A stretch of DNA of 64,000 bases from Homoserinibacter sp. GY 40078 (GCF_008017545.1 NZ_VRTZ01000001.1:1143741-1207740), one strand, 5' to 3'. Shown: positions 5,934-15,070, counted from the stretch's first letter. Translations and numbers: made by a program. The notes: generated by a model not told the origin, from the sequence alone.

Positions 5934-8051
5934 GTGAGTCTCCACGTAGGGCCGCAGGTCGATGAGCTCGTGTGGGGCGTCGGGCCGGTCCAACTCGTCA
6001 TTCGACTCGGAGGCGACCTTCCGCCCGCTGTGTCGGCCGTTCGTGCCGGCGGCATTGAGCACCACCTCTATGCGACGCCGGCGGTGGAGATCCTGACGGT
6101 CGACGGCGGGCACACTCCCGCATCCGCACGGCTCAACCACACCGAGGTCGGGGCCAACCTTCGCTACGTCGCGCACGATCTTCTTGAGAACGAGGGCACC
6201 CACCGCCTCTCCGTCCACGTCGCGTCGTCGGACCTCGAGGCGACGTGGCATCTTGAGCAAGTCGGCGGTGCACCTGCTTTCCGATCGTGGGTGAGCGTGC
6301 ACAACGCCGGCTCCACGCCGATCGGTCTTCGCTCGGTCGCCAGCTGGGTTGCCGGGTTCACCCGCGAGGGCGTCGGCGGCGGCGCCCTCGCGGGATGGGA
6401 CCTGGTCGACGGCGCGAGCGACTGGCTCGGTGAATCTCGGTGGAATCGGATAGAGCTCCGATCCGCCCTCCCGCGTCTGCGCGAGGAGCTCACCGGGCAC
6501 AATCCCCGAGGCGCTCTGATTCGCACCTCCACCGGCACGTGGTCGACGGGTCGGGTGAGCCCACAGGGATTCCTCGAGTCCGACGACCTCGCCTGGGGTT
6601 GGCAGGTTGAACACAACGGCGCGTGGCGATCCGAGGTGGGGGAGGACACCCGAGGCGGCTACCTGGCGCTGTCCGGCCCCACCGATGACGACAGCTCCTG
6701 GTTCGTCGAGCTCGCGCCGGGCGACGACTTCGAGACGGTGCCGGTCGCAGTCAGCGCCGGCACCGGTCTTGACGATGTCGTGGCCAATCTCACCCGGTAC
6801 CGACGGATCGCGCGCCGTCAGAGCGCCGACAACATCGCACTTCCCGTCGTCTTCAACGACTACATGAACACGCTGAACGGCGACCCCACCACTGATCGAC
6901 TTCTGCCGTTGATCGCCGCGGCTGCCGAGGTCGGCGCTGAGATCTTCTGCATCGATGCGGGCTGGTACGACGACTCGGGCTACTGGTGGGACTCGGTCGG
7001 AGCATGGTTGCCCTCCACGACCCGCTTCCCCCGGGGGCTGGGCGAGGTCATCACCGCGATTCGCGACGCGGGGATGGTCCCCGGCCTGTGGCTGGAGCCG
7101 GAAGTCGTCGGCGTGCGCAGCCCGATGGCCGACATCCTGCCCAACGACGCGTTCCTGCAGCGGCGCGGTGTGCGGCTCGTCGAACACGCCCGATATCACC
7201 TCGACCTGCGGCACCCCGCGGCGATCGCGCATCTCGACGGAGTGGTCGACCGGCTCGTCGACGAGTTCGGAATCGGCTTCTTCAAGTTCGACTACAACGT
7301 CGATCCGGGGCCCGGCACCGATCTCGACGCCGACAGCGTCGGCGATGGCCTGCTGCAGCACAACCGTGCACATCTGGCGTGGCTCGACCGGTTGCTCGAG
7401 CGTCACCCCGACCTCGTCATCGAGAACTGCTCGTCGGGCGCGATGCGCAGCGACTTCGCGATGCTCTCGCGACTCGCGATGCAGTCCACCTCCGACCAGC
7501 AGGACTACCGGCTCTTTCCGCCGATCGCGGCGTCGGCCCCGTTCGGGATGCTTCCCGAACAGGCAGCCAACTGGGCGTATCCGCAGCCGGAGATGACCGA
7601 CGAGGAAGTGGCTTTCTGCATGGTGACCGGACTCCTCGGTCGTCTCTACCTCTCGGGTTACCTCAACAACATGCGCAGCACCTCACGTGCGCTGGTCGAA
7701 GAGGCCGTCGCCGTCTACGCGACAGAGCTTCGCGAAGTCGTCCGCAGTTCGGTTCCGTCGTGGCCGCTCGGCCTTCCGCAGTGGGATGCCGCATGGATCG
7801 CGCTGGCTCTGCGCGGAACCGGCGAGGTCGAGTACGTATCGCTCTGGAACCGCGACGCCTCCGAACCCGAGACCCGGATCTCGCTTCCGCAATTCCGCGG
7901 ACGCGACCTCAGGGTTTCCACCGTCTACCCCTCCGCGTTGGCTCCCTGGGATATCACCTGGGACCAGAACGCCGGGGTTCTCACTGTGCGAGCCGCGAGT
8001 GCACCTGTCTCGGCACGTACGTTCCGCCTCGAACCCGCGCCTGGGGTCTGA
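5934..8051 (+). CDS. GH36 alpha-galactosidase
   Basis: A GTG start at 5934 behind GAGGAG is preferred to the ATG at 5922 that contains that site. The ~705-residue product has an N-terminal beta-sandwich, a TIM barrel and a C-terminal beta domain in the usual GH36 order. The retaining nucleophile is predicted as D453 in FFKFDYN. The acid/base is D521 in TSDQQDY after ENCSSGAMRSD. The substrate-site motif CIDAGWYDD is present. No signal peptide is seen, so it acts in the cytoplasm on imported alpha-galactosides such as melibiose, raffinose or galactosyl oligosaccharides. It heads an operon with a sugar ABC transporter, and its promoter region holds LacI operators. Confidence 0.93.
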   Translation: MSLHVGPQVDELVWGVGPVQLVIRLGGDLPPAVSAVRAGGIEHHLYATPAVEILTVDGGHTPASARLNHTEVGANLRYVAHDLLENEGTHRLSVHVASSDLEATWHLEQVGGAPAFRSWVSVHNAGSTPIGLRSVASWVAGFTREGVGGGALAGWDLVDGASDWLGESRWNRIELRSALPRLREELTGHNPRGALIRTSTGTWSTGRVSPQGFLESDDLAWGWQVEHNGAWRSEVGEDTRGGYLALSGPTDDDSSWFVELAPGDDFETVPVAVSAGTGLDDVVANLTRYRRIARRQSADNIALPVVFNDYMNTLNGDPTTDRLLPLIAAAAEVGAEIFCIDAGWYDDSGYWWDSVGAWLPSTTRFPRGLGEVITAIRDAGMVPGLWLEPEVVGVRSPMADILPNDAFLQRRGVRLVEHARYHLDLRHPAAIAHLDGVVDRLVDEFGIGFFKFDYNVDPGPGTDLDADSVGDGLLQHNRAHLAWLDRLLERHPDLVIENCSSGAMRSDFAMLSRLAMQSTSDQQDYRLFPPIAASAPFGMLPEQAANWAYPQPEMTDEEVAFCMVTGLLGRLYLSGYLNNMRSTSRALVEEAVAVYATELREVVRSSVPSWPLGLPQWDAAWIALALRGTGEVEYVSLWNRDASEPETRISLPQFRGRDLRVSTVYPSALAPWDITWDQNAGVLTVRAASAPVSARTFRLEPAPGV

Positions 8052-8105
8052 GGTACGCACCAACAGCGATCCGTCGCACCCACAATGTAAATGAAGGAGA
8101 TTTCA

Positions 8106-9425
8106 ATGAAGAAGGCACTCCGCGGTGCAGCCGTCGTCACGGCTGCGGTGCTCGCGCTCACGCTTGCCGCGTGCAGCGACCCCGGCAACGGTGGAGGGGG
8201 AGGCCAGCCCGCCGATTGGCCGGCGCAGGACACGGATCTCACCGGCACCACGCTCACCATCTGGGCCGCTCAGAACTCGAACACGGTTCCCGACAGCGTC
8301 GTATCCGGATTCGAGAAGCTGACCGGTGCGAAGGTGGACGTCGTCACGATTCCCGACCCGTACGAGCAGAGCGTGCAAACCAAGGTCGCCACCGGCGACA
8401 AGCCGGATCTGGCGTTCTGGCAGCCGACCGCGTCGCAGCTGACGGCGCTCAACGCCACCACCAACCTGCAGTCGCTCGATGGCGCTCCGTGGCTCGACTC
8501 CTACCAGCCGGCCCTGCGCGACATCACCGGGCTGCTGAACGGCACGCGCTACGCGACCCTCATCAGCACGCCCGCGGTGGAAGGCGTCTACTACAACAAG
8601 AAGGTGCTCGCCGACGCCGGGATCGATCCGGCGTCGATCACCAACTGGGACTCGTTCATCGCGGCCGGACGCACGTTGAAGAAGTCCGGCGTCACCCCCT
8701 TCTACGAGATGGGTGCCGACCGCTGGGCGACGCAGTGGTGGGTGCAGGTCCAGCTCGCCGACGCGGCCGTCGAGGGTCTCTGGGACCGCGTGAACGAGAA
8801 CAAGGAGAAGTTCACCGACCCGACGATTCAGGGAGCGATCGATGAGTACAAGTCGCTCATCGACGAAGGACTTTTCAACGACGACATCAAGACGGCCACC
8901 TTCGAAGACCAGGGCGACGCGCTCCTGGCAGGCAAGGCAGGCTTCGTGGTGCAGGTGAACTCCTTCTTCAGCCAGCTGCAGGCGAAGGCCGACACCGCCA
9001 CCCTCGACGACACGATCGGCTTCTTCCCGATCTCCCCGTCGGGCAACGTCGGCACCTTCATCCCCGACCAGTCGAACGCGCTCGTTGCGTTCAAGACGGG
9101 TGACGCGAAGCGCGAGGCTGCTTCACGGCAGCTGCTCTCCTACTGGCTCGGCGACGGATACGCGGACTTCGTCACGGCGCAGTCCACCGTGTCGCTGATT
9201 TCGGGCGTGGACACGCCGGCCGGCGTTCCCCAGGCGCTGCTCTCGGTGAGCGACTCGCTCGGAAGTTCCGTCGGATCCATGCAGGCGCTCGCGATCGCGA
9301 ACCCCGACCTGTACATCTTCCTCGCTGACATGATCCAGGGAACGAAGACGCCGGTCGAGGTCGCTGAGGCGACACAGTCGCAGTTCGCCGAGCTCGCCAA
9401 GGCACAGGGAGCCGCGGGCTTCTGA
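8106..9425 (+). CDS. Sugar ABC transporter substrate-binding lipoprotein
   Basis: ATG at 8106 sits behind AAGGAG; an earlier ATG at 8091 would include that site. The N-terminus is a lipoprotein signal with lipobox LAAC at about residues 21-24, then a Gly-rich linker. The rest (about 410 residues) is a family-1 solute-binding protein that delivers sugars to the permease pair behind it. It lies 54 bases downstream of GH36, so imported alpha-galactoside is the likely cargo. A stable hairpin between it and the first permease would keep its mRNA level above that of the membrane genes. Confidence 0.9.
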   Translation: MKKALRGAAVVTAAVLALTLAACSDPGNGGGGGQPADWPAQDTDLTGTTLTIWAAQNSNTVPDSVVSGFEKLTGAKVDVVTIPDPYEQSVQTKVATGDKPDLAFWQPTASQLTALNATTNLQSLDGAPWLDSYQPALRDITGLLNGTRYATLISTPAVEGVYYNKKVLADAGIDPASITNWDSFIAAGRTLKKSGVTPFYEMGADRWATQWWVQVQLADAAVEGLWDRVNENKEKFTDPTIQGAIDEYKSLIDEGLFNDDIKTATFEDQGDALLAGKAGFVVQVNSFFSQLQAKADTATLDDTIGFFPISPSGNVGTFIPDQSNALVAFKTGDAKREAASRQLLSYWLGDGYADFVTAQSTVSLISGVDTPAGVPQALLSVSDSLGSSVGSMQALAIANPDLYIFLADMIQGTKTPVEVAEATQSQFAELAKAQGAAGF

Positions 9426-9431
9426 TTCACC

Positions 9432-9464
9432 CGGTGGGGGCGTCGCCGCGCGGCGCCCCCACCG
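9432..9464 (+). terminator. Intercistronic hairpin after the binding-protein gene
   Basis: CGGTGGGGGCG (9432-9442) pairs perfectly with CGCCCCCACCG (9454-9464), and no T-tract follows. It is best read as a partial terminator or mRNA-stabilising hairpin between binding-protein and permease genes, a common device for unequal expression. Confidence 0.6.
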
Positions 9465-9486
9465 CACCCCGAGAAGGATTTGCCAC

Positions 9487-10332
9487 GTGACCGCATACAC
9501 CCGCAGCTTGCCGAGGTCGGGACGGCTCTTCGCTCAGCAGGCGAGAGGCGCACATCGCGACCACCCTCTCTGGTTCCTCATTCCGGCACTCGCCGTTCTG
9601 GTCGTCTTCTTCGTCATCCCGACGCTCTACAACTTCATCTACGCGTTCACCAACTGGTCGAGCTTCAAGTCGGAGATCGGTTTCGTCGGATTCGACAACT
9701 TCGTCTCACTCGCCACGAACGGGAGCCTTCAGAACGCGATTCGCGTGACCCTGATCTACGCGATCCTGGTCGCCATCTTCCAGAACACATTCGGCTTGGC
9801 TCTGGCGCTGCTGCTCGAGCGCGACACCCGCATCAACCGCGCGGTCCGCACCGCCTTCTTCGTCCCGGTGATCATGTCGGCGCTCGCGGTGGGCTACATC
9901 TTCCAGGCGCTGCTCAAGCCCGAGGGCGCACTCAACGGCATCCTGTCGACGGTCACCGGCAGCCAGGTCTCGATCGCATGGCTCGGCGACACGACCTGGA
10001 CGATCGTGATCGTCGCCCTCATCCACGCCTGGAAATGGATGGGACTTTCGATGCTCATCTATCTCGCGGGGCTCAAGACCATCAGCGCTGAGGTGACAGA
10101 GGCGGCCAAGATCGACGGTGCCGGCTACTGGGAGACGTTCGCACGCATCCGGTTCCCCCTGCTCGCCCCCGCGGTGACCTTCAACGTGGCGACAGCGTTG
10201 CTCGGTTCGATGAACGGATTCGACATCGTTCAGGCGACGACCGAAGGCGGCCCCGGCGGCACCACCGAGCTGTTGAACATCTTCATCTTCCGCACCTTCG
10301 GCCAGGGTCTGTTCGCCCAAGCGACACCATGA
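9487..10332 (+). CDS. Sugar ABC permease (MalF type), C-terminus lost by frameshift
   Basis: GTG at 9487 follows GAGAAGGA. The product has the MalF-type helices and the EAA loop that docks on the ATPase (EAAKIDGAGYWETFARIRFPLL, about residues 198-219). Reading stops at a TGA at 10330 just after FRTFGQGLFAQATP. The next frame continues with a perfect last transmembrane helix and Arg-rich tail (10329-10412). One base appears to be missing, so the protein ends one helix short unless the fragment is supplied separately. A sequencing error is the simplest alternative. Confidence 0.85.
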   Translation: MTAYTRSLPRSGRLFAQQARGAHRDHPLWFLIPALAVLVVFFVIPTLYNFIYAFTNWSSFKSEIGFVGFDNFVSLATNGSLQNAIRVTLIYAILVAIFQNTFGLALALLLERDTRINRAVRTAFFVPVIMSALAVGYIFQALLKPEGALNGILSTVTGSQVSIAWLGDTTWTIVIVALIHAWKWMGLSMLIYLAGLKTISAEVTEAAKIDGAGYWETFARIRFPLLAPAVTFNVATALLGSMNGFDIVQATTEGGPGGTTELLNIFIFRTFGQGLFAQATP

Positions 10333-10412
10333 GCCTGATCCTCTTCCTGATGGTGGCGATCCTCGCGTTCCCGCTCATCAGGTTCCTGCGCCGACGGGAG
10401 AACGTCCTATGA
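10329..10412 (+). CDS. 27-residue ORF encoding the missing last helix of the permease
   Basis: ATG at 10329 overlaps the upstream stop as ATGA. It opens a frame of 27 residues: MSLILFLMVAILAFPLI, then RFLRRRENVL. This is what the MalF-type permease would have had as its final membrane helix and cytoplasmic tail. It ends at a TGA overlapping the next permease start (ATGA at 10409). It may be re-initiated by translational coupling to make a two-piece permease, or be simply the 3' part of a frameshifted gene. Confidence 0.6.
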   Translation: MSLILFLMVAILAFPLIRFLRRRENVL

Positions 10413-11251
10413 GCACCATTCGTTCCGCTCGGGGGAGCGTGGGTCGTCTCGCTCAGCCCGTCGCGGCCATCGTCGTCGCGCTGCTGTTGCTCGGTATCCC
10501 GTTCTGGCTCGTCCTCATCACGGCCTCGAAGAACCAAGCGGAGGCGTTCACTCCCAACCTGCAGTTGCCCGAACACTGGCAGCTGACCGACAACCTCGTC
10601 ACCGTCTTCACCGATGGGCGGATGGTGTCTGCGTTCTTCGGCAGCCTGCTCGTGATGGTGCCGTCGGTCGCCGGCGTGCTGATCCTCGGTTCGATGGCGT
10701 CGTGGGTGCTCGCCCGTCGGGCCACCCGCCTGATGGCGTTCGTCTATGCGCTCGCAATCAGCGGCATCGTGCTGCCGCCTGCGGTGGTCACGATCGTGCT
10801 CCTCCTTCGCCAGCTCGGGCTGGCCGGCACGGCGATCGGCATGATCGCGGTGTACATGGGCATGTACCTCTCGACCGTGATCTTCTTCGTCACAGGATTC
10901 GTGCGCACCATCCCGATCGAGCTCGAAGAGGCGGCGCGCATGGACGGCGCTTCGCCCGCCAAGGTGTTCCGCAAGGTCATCCTGCCCCTGCTGGTGCCTG
11001 TGCTCGCGACCGCGACGATCCTGATCTGCCTCTACATCTGGAATGACGTCTTCTATGCGCTGTTCGTCATCGGTGGGCGAATCGACACGCTTCCGCTGAA
11101 CCTCTTCCAGGTGGCGAGCGCCGGACTCTACCTCCAGAACTGGCACCTGATCTTCGCCTACATCATCCTCATGAGCCTGCCGCTGCTCATCACCTTCGTG
11201 ATCGCCCAGCGGTGGATCATCTCCGGCATCACCAGTGGCGCCGTCAAGTAG
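10409..11251 (+). CDS. Sugar ABC permease (MalG type)
   Basis: The 280-residue protein has six predicted membrane helices. The EAA motif, EEAARMDGASPAKVFRKVILPLL, lies near residues 172-194, and the C-terminus has the usual WIISGITSGAVK tail. Its start overlaps the preceding stop by ATGA. With the preceding permease it forms the channel of a CUT1-type sugar importer. No ATPase gene is present in the locus, so a shared MsiK-type ATPase encoded elsewhere is expected, as is common in actinobacteria. Confidence 0.92.
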   Translation: MSTIRSARGSVGRLAQPVAAIVVALLLLGIPFWLVLITASKNQAEAFTPNLQLPEHWQLTDNLVTVFTDGRMVSAFFGSLLVMVPSVAGVLILGSMASWVLARRATRLMAFVYALAISGIVLPPAVVTIVLLLRQLGLAGTAIGMIAVYMGMYLSTVIFFVTGFVRTIPIELEEAARMDGASPAKVFRKVILPLLVPVLATATILICLYIWNDVFYALFVIGGRIDTLPLNLFQVASAGLYLQNWHLIFAYIILMSLPLLITFVIAQRWIISGITSGAVK

Positions 11252-12314
11252 GAGCGCGGAAGGTCGAACCGGCACGCACCGGACAGCACCCACGATGGCC
11301 GACGTGGCGAACCTCGCCGGCGTCTCCGTGCCGACGGTGTCGAGGGTGCTGTCGGGTTCGGTGCCGGTGAGCGACGAGAAACGTCGCAGGGTGGAGACCG
11401 CGGTCGAGGCTCTGAGCTTTCGGCCGAGCGCCGCCGCCCGCGTGCTGGCGTCGCGGCGCCCGGAAGTCGTCGCGATCATCACGGGAGACACCTCGCGTTA
11501 CGGCTACGCGCACACCATCCGGGGCGTCGAGGTCGCCGCGCGATCGGCCGGATACACGGTGATGATCACGGTCGTCGAGTCGGCCGACCCCGCGGATGTC
11601 GACGCGGCTCTCGAAGCCACCCTGTCTCAGCCGATCGCAGGGGTCGTCGTCTTGGCGTTCGACCCGCAGGGAGTCGCCGCGCTCCACCGGATTCCGGGCG
11701 ACATCCGGGCGGTGGCGCTGTCGGGACTTCGAGAGCCCGGTCGGGCGCAGGCGATGATCGATGAGACCCGCGCGGCTCATGAGCTGGTCACCCACCTGCT
11801 GCAACTCGGCCATCGCACGGTGCATCACGTGCGGATCCCTCCGTCGCGGCGCGAAGATGGGCGCACCACGGGCTGGCGGCGTGCGCTTCGCTCGGCGGGG
11901 GTGGAGGTTCCCCGGCTGTGGGACGCGGATTGGAACCCCGACACGGGCCGCCGTATCGGCCATCAGTTGGCAACGGATCCCGAGATCACGGCCGTGTTCT
12001 GCGGCAACGACGAGATCGCGATGGGGGTGATCCGTGGACTTCAGGACCGCGAGCTTCGCGTTCCGGAGGATGTGAGTGTCGTCGGGTTCGACGACCATCC
12101 CTTGGCGCGGTTGTGGACCCCCGCTCTCACCACGGTTCGGCAGGACTTCTTCGACTTGGGAGGTCGCGGCTTCGACCTGCTGGTCGAGAGGATCGAGGGG
12201 GGCCCGGCTCGACTCTCGTCTCAGCGCCCGGCGCTCGTCGTGCGAGAAAGTGCCGGGCCACCCGCTCCAGCGGGGACCAGCCCGACGAGGAACGCGGTTA
12301 CCGCCCTCAGCTGA
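11235..12314 (+). CDS. LacI-family transcription regulator (copy 1)
   Basis: The longest frame starts with GTG at 11235, inside the end of the permease gene. An ATG at 11295 begins directly at MADVANLAGVSVPTVSR and neither has a strong RBS, so the start is uncertain. The HTH and hinge (AAARVLASRR) occupy the first ~60 residues after MADV. The sugar-binding domain carries VFCGNDEIAMGVIRGL and VGFDDHPLARLWTPALTTVRQD. It lies downstream of the transporter in the same direction. It is closely related to the convergent LacI gene that follows, and probably reads the palindromes at 5785-5879. Confidence 0.9.
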   Translation: MAPSSRSAEGRTGTHRTAPTMADVANLAGVSVPTVSRVLSGSVPVSDEKRRRVETAVEALSFRPSAAARVLASRRPEVVAIITGDTSRYGYAHTIRGVEVAARSAGYTVMITVVESADPADVDAALEATLSQPIAGVVVLAFDPQGVAALHRIPGDIRAVALSGLREPGRAQAMIDETRAAHELVTHLLQLGHRTVHHVRIPPSRREDGRTTGWRRALRSAGVEVPRLWDADWNPDTGRRIGHQLATDPEITAVFCGNDEIAMGVIRGLQDRELRVPEDVSVVGFDDHPLARLWTPALTTVRQDFFDLGGRGFDLLVERIEGGPARLSSQRPALVVRESAGPPAPAGTSPTRNAVTALS

Positions 12315-13350
12315 GGGGCGTCCGTCGCTTGCCGGGAGCTGGTCCGGTGCTCTCACGAACGATCACGGGAGGGCGTTCGCTTGACCACCGTGCCGATTCG
12401 TCGCCGCTGATCGCCGAGCGAAGCAGCCCGTACGCCCGACGACCGAGCGCCACGAAATCCTGTCGGGCGGTGGTGAGGGCGGGGTTCCAGACCGCCGCAA
12501 GCGGGTGGTCGTCGAAGCCCGCGACGCTCACGTCGTCGGGTACCGTGAGCCCTCGTTCGGTGAGGCCCTTGATGACCCCCATCGCGATCTCGTCGTTGCC
12601 GCAGAACACAGCGGTGACGTGCGCATCCTCCGCGATGCGGTGCCCGATCTCCCGACCGGACTCCGGATCCCAGCTGGCATCGTAGGTAGCGGGGATCTCG
12701 GCGCCGGCGGCCCGAAGCGCCGCTCGCCATCCGGTTGTGCGCCCGTCCTCTTTACGCGACGGAGGAACACGAACGTGGTGCACGGTCGCGTGACCGAGCT
12801 CGAGTAGATGAGCTGTCAGCGCCTGTGCTGCGTGCAGTTCGTCGAGCACCGCCTGAGGCACGTCCCGCCCGCGAACACCGGACACGGCGACGATCGGCGC
12901 CGAATCGCGGAGTTCGGCCAGGGCCGCGACACCCGGGGGATCGAACTTCAGCACCACGATGCCGGCCGGCGCCTGACCTTGAACCGCGGCCGCTGTTCGG
13001 CTGACATCGCTGGCGTCCGCGCTGTCGATGACCGTGATCGTCACGGCGAAGCCATCGGCTCGGGCGGCTTCTTCGATGCCTCTGATGGTGGCGGCGTAGC
13101 CGTACTGCATCGTGTCGCCCGCGACGACGGCAATCGTGCGGGACTGGCGGGATGCCAGGGTGCGGGCCGCGGCGCTCGGCCGGTAGCGGAGGCGCTCGAT
13201 CGCCTCACGTACTCGCGCACGCTTCTCGGGAGTGACGTGGTCGGCGTCGTTGATCACGCGTGAGACCGTGGGCACGGAAACCCCCGCCAGGCGCGCGACG
13301 TCGGCCATCGTCGGCCCGCGAGTCGGTCCGACCGTCACCTCGCCCACCAC
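12307..13350 (-). CDS. LacI-family transcription regulator (copy 2, convergent)
   Basis: The 347-residue product has an N-terminal HTH (TMADVARLAGVSVPTVSRVIN) and the hinge RPSAAARTLASRQ. The effector domain is nearly colinear with copy 1: both have HHVR[IV]PPSR[RK]EDGRTTGWR, TAVFCGNDEIAMGVI and FDDHPLA. Its stop codon overlaps that of copy 1 in the 8-bp palindrome TCAGCTGA (12307-12314). Both proteins end in Leu-Ser. The similarity suggests a local inverted duplication, with divergence of DNA-binding or sugar specificity since. Confidence 0.9.
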   Translation of the reverse strand: MVGEVTVGPTRGPTMADVARLAGVSVPTVSRVINDADHVTPEKRARVREAIERLRYRPSAAARTLASRQSRTIAVVAGDTMQYGYAATIRGIEEAARADGFAVTITVIDSADASDVSRTAAAVQGQAPAGIVVLKFDPPGVAALAELRDSAPIVAVSGVRGRDVPQAVLDELHAAQALTAHLLELGHATVHHVRVPPSRKEDGRTTGWRAALRAAGAEIPATYDASWDPESGREIGHRIAEDAHVTAVFCGNDEIAMGVIKGLTERGLTVPDDVSVAGFDDHPLAAVWNPALTTARQDFVALGRRAYGLLRSAISGDESARWSSERPPVIVRESTGPAPGKRRTPLS

Positions 13351-13448
13351 CGATCTTCATCGAACTCGTCCATCGCTGGTACGACATTAGGGCCAAGCGC
13401 CACGGCATGCCCGCGGGCCTCGCCGCGGTCCGGCTTGTGCAGCGCGCA

Positions 13449-13474
13449 TTGACGACGGGGGCTCCGCCCGTCAA
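13449..13474. other. Hairpin in the gap between LacI and SDR genes
   Basis: TTGACG (13449-13454) pairs with CGTCAA (13469-13474) around a GC-rich inner stem. No T-tract is seen on either strand. It lies in a 197-bp gap between LacI copy 2 and the SDR gene. The rest of the gap shows no convincing gene. Confidence 0.3.
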
Positions 13475-13547
13475 CGGGCCGTGCGCAACCTCCGCATGAG
13501 CAGGTCGTGTGCCGTGCTGATCCAGGGGAGGGTTCGCGCCCCCGTTC

Positions 13548-14333
13548 TCACCAGGCGGGGTCGAAGATGTGGGGTCCGCGGAGGATCCCGTCCGCTCCGC
13601 CGTCGATGAAGATGATCTGAGCGGTGATGTGCGTGTTGGCTTCGTCGGTGAGGAAGGCCAGCACTTCCGCGACCTTCTCGGGCTGCGCCGGACCGTTCAG
13701 CGGCATCGGGACGACCTGCAGAAGTGCCGCGCGACCTTCCTCGGTCTCCATCATCGGAGCCGTCATCGGAGTCAGGATCACGCCTGGCCCGACGCCGTTC
13801 AGAGGGATGCCGGCGGCGGCCCACTCGTCGGTGATCGCGGTGGTACGCACCCACTCCGCGATCGCGCGCTTGCTCGATGCATAGATGAGCCCGGCCTGCT
13901 CGGGTTTCACCAACTCGTCCGCACGGGCGACGGCAGCCTCCTCGTCGCCGGCGAGAAGATGGCTCACCAGATCGGCGTCGTTCGCCTGAAGCGCCGCGAA
14001 CGAGGCGACGACCGCCGCACGCGGCGCGGATGACTTGGCGAGCAGCGGGCGCAGGTTCTCGAGCGTGGCGACGGCGCCGAAGTAGTTCACCTTGACCGTC
14101 GTCGATGACGGCAGCGCCACCCCGGCGACGGCGATGATGGAGTCGATGACCCCTCCGGATGCGTCGGCGACCTTCTCCGCGAGGGAGTTCCGGCCTTCGA
14201 CCGTGGCGAGGTCGACGTCAATGTCCGACCCTCGAAGGTCGACGCCGATGACTTTGTGGCCCTGAGACCGGAGGAGTTCGGCCGTTGCCTTGCCGATTCC
14301 CGACGCGGCTCCTGTGACGACGTGAGTTCTCAT
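13548..14333 (-). CDS. Short-chain dehydrogenase/reductase
   Basis: The ATG at 14333 follows AGGAAG; a longer upstream start is not needed. The 261-residue product has the NAD(P)-binding TGAASGIG motif at residues 7-14, D32 after the second strand, and the catalytic set S111, Y151 and K155 (YASSKR). About 40 residues separate the Ser from the Tyr, an insertion reminiscent of 3-alpha-hydroxysteroid dehydrogenase/carbonyl reductase members. The product is cytosolic and its substrate is unknown. Its start overlaps the upstream TetR stop as ATGA, so the two are one transcriptional and translational unit. Confidence 0.9.
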   Translation of the reverse strand: MRTHVVTGAASGIGKATAELLRSQGHKVIGVDLRGSDIDVDLATVEGRNSLAEKVADASGGVIDSIIAVAGVALPSSTTVKVNYFGAVATLENLRPLLAKSSAPRAAVVASFAALQANDADLVSHLLAGDEEAAVARADELVKPEQAGLIYASSKRAIAEWVRTTAITDEWAAAGIPLNGVGPGVILTPMTAPMMETEEGRAALLQVVPMPLNGPAQPEKVAEVLAFLTDEANTHITAQIIFIDGGADGILRGPHIFDPAW

Positions 14334-15070
14334 TTTTCTTCCTCTGTGTGATTCCACCGGTCAGTGACCGGTGAGCCGGCGCGAGGTGTCGCACCGGAGT
14401 CATTCGTGCGGGTCAGGAGGGCTTCAGCTCCGGCCAGAAAGACGTCGATCGTGAGCTCGAGCTGCGCCGGCCCGTAGGTGTCGATGTCGAGAGCCGAGGC
14501 GCGGGCGAGCTCCGGGTAGGCGCTCGCCGCGCGGCGAGCCAGGGCGTCCCTCAGCCGAACGGCTCGAGGTCGCTGACCTTCTCGTTGGTTCTGGACCATG
14601 TCGGCGGCGTATGCGAGGCACATGTTGCTCAGCAGTGCGAGCAGCCCGAGCGCCTGCTCGTCGGGGAATCCGGCATTGCGCAGTCGCGACAGAAGCACTT
14701 CCAGGCAGTCCAGAAAAACCGTCATGTAGGGCAGATCGTCGAACTCGAGATGGCCTGCGAACGCACCCGCAGCCATGACGCTCTCGGTGAACATCTCGGC
14801 GTACGCGCGACACGCGTCTTGCCAGGCCGCGTGCGAGGCGACACCCGCTCCGGAGAACGCGGTCGAGAACGCATCACGAGCAACCAGGGCCAGGAGTGTC
14901 TCTCGGTCGGTCACGTGGTGGTTGATCGCCTTGCGGTCCACTCCGAGCTGCTCCGCCACGGCCGTGATGGTGAGACTGGGGGGATCCAGCAACCGGGCTG
15001 CAGTGATGATCCGCTCGACGTTCAGTCCCACCTGGATTCCGCGACCGCGTCGTATCGTCACGTCGCTCAT
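14330..15070 (-). CDS. TetR/AcrR-family regulator coupled to the SDR
   Basis: The start at 15070 (MSDVTIRRGRG) lies behind GAAGGGA; the frame is open further upstream. The HTH (SLTITAVAEQLGVDRKAINHHVTDRETLLALV) is at about residues 30-62, and a TetR_C-type helical domain follows. The gene overlaps the SDR start by four bases, so the two are co-expressed and the regulator probably controls the SDR together with itself. The ligand is unknown. Confidence 0.85.
   Translation of the reverse strand: MSDVTIRRGRGIQVGLNVERIITAARLLDPPSLTITAVAEQLGVDRKAINHHVTDRETLLALVARDAFSTAFSGAGVASHAAWQDACRAYAEMFTESVMAAGAFAGHLEFDDLPYMTVFLDCLEVLLSRLRNAGFPDEQALGLLALLSNMCLAYAADMVQNQREGQRPRAVRLRDALARRAASAYPELARASALDIDTYGPAQLELTIDVFLAGAEALLTRTNDSGATPRAGSPVTDRWNHTEEEK

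Noticed and set aside
13375-13499. Plus-strand peptide between LacI copy 2 and the SDR gene (IELVHRWYDIRAKRHGMP region)
   Set aside because: Short, no RBS or family pattern, and no continuation in other frames; treated as non-coding.
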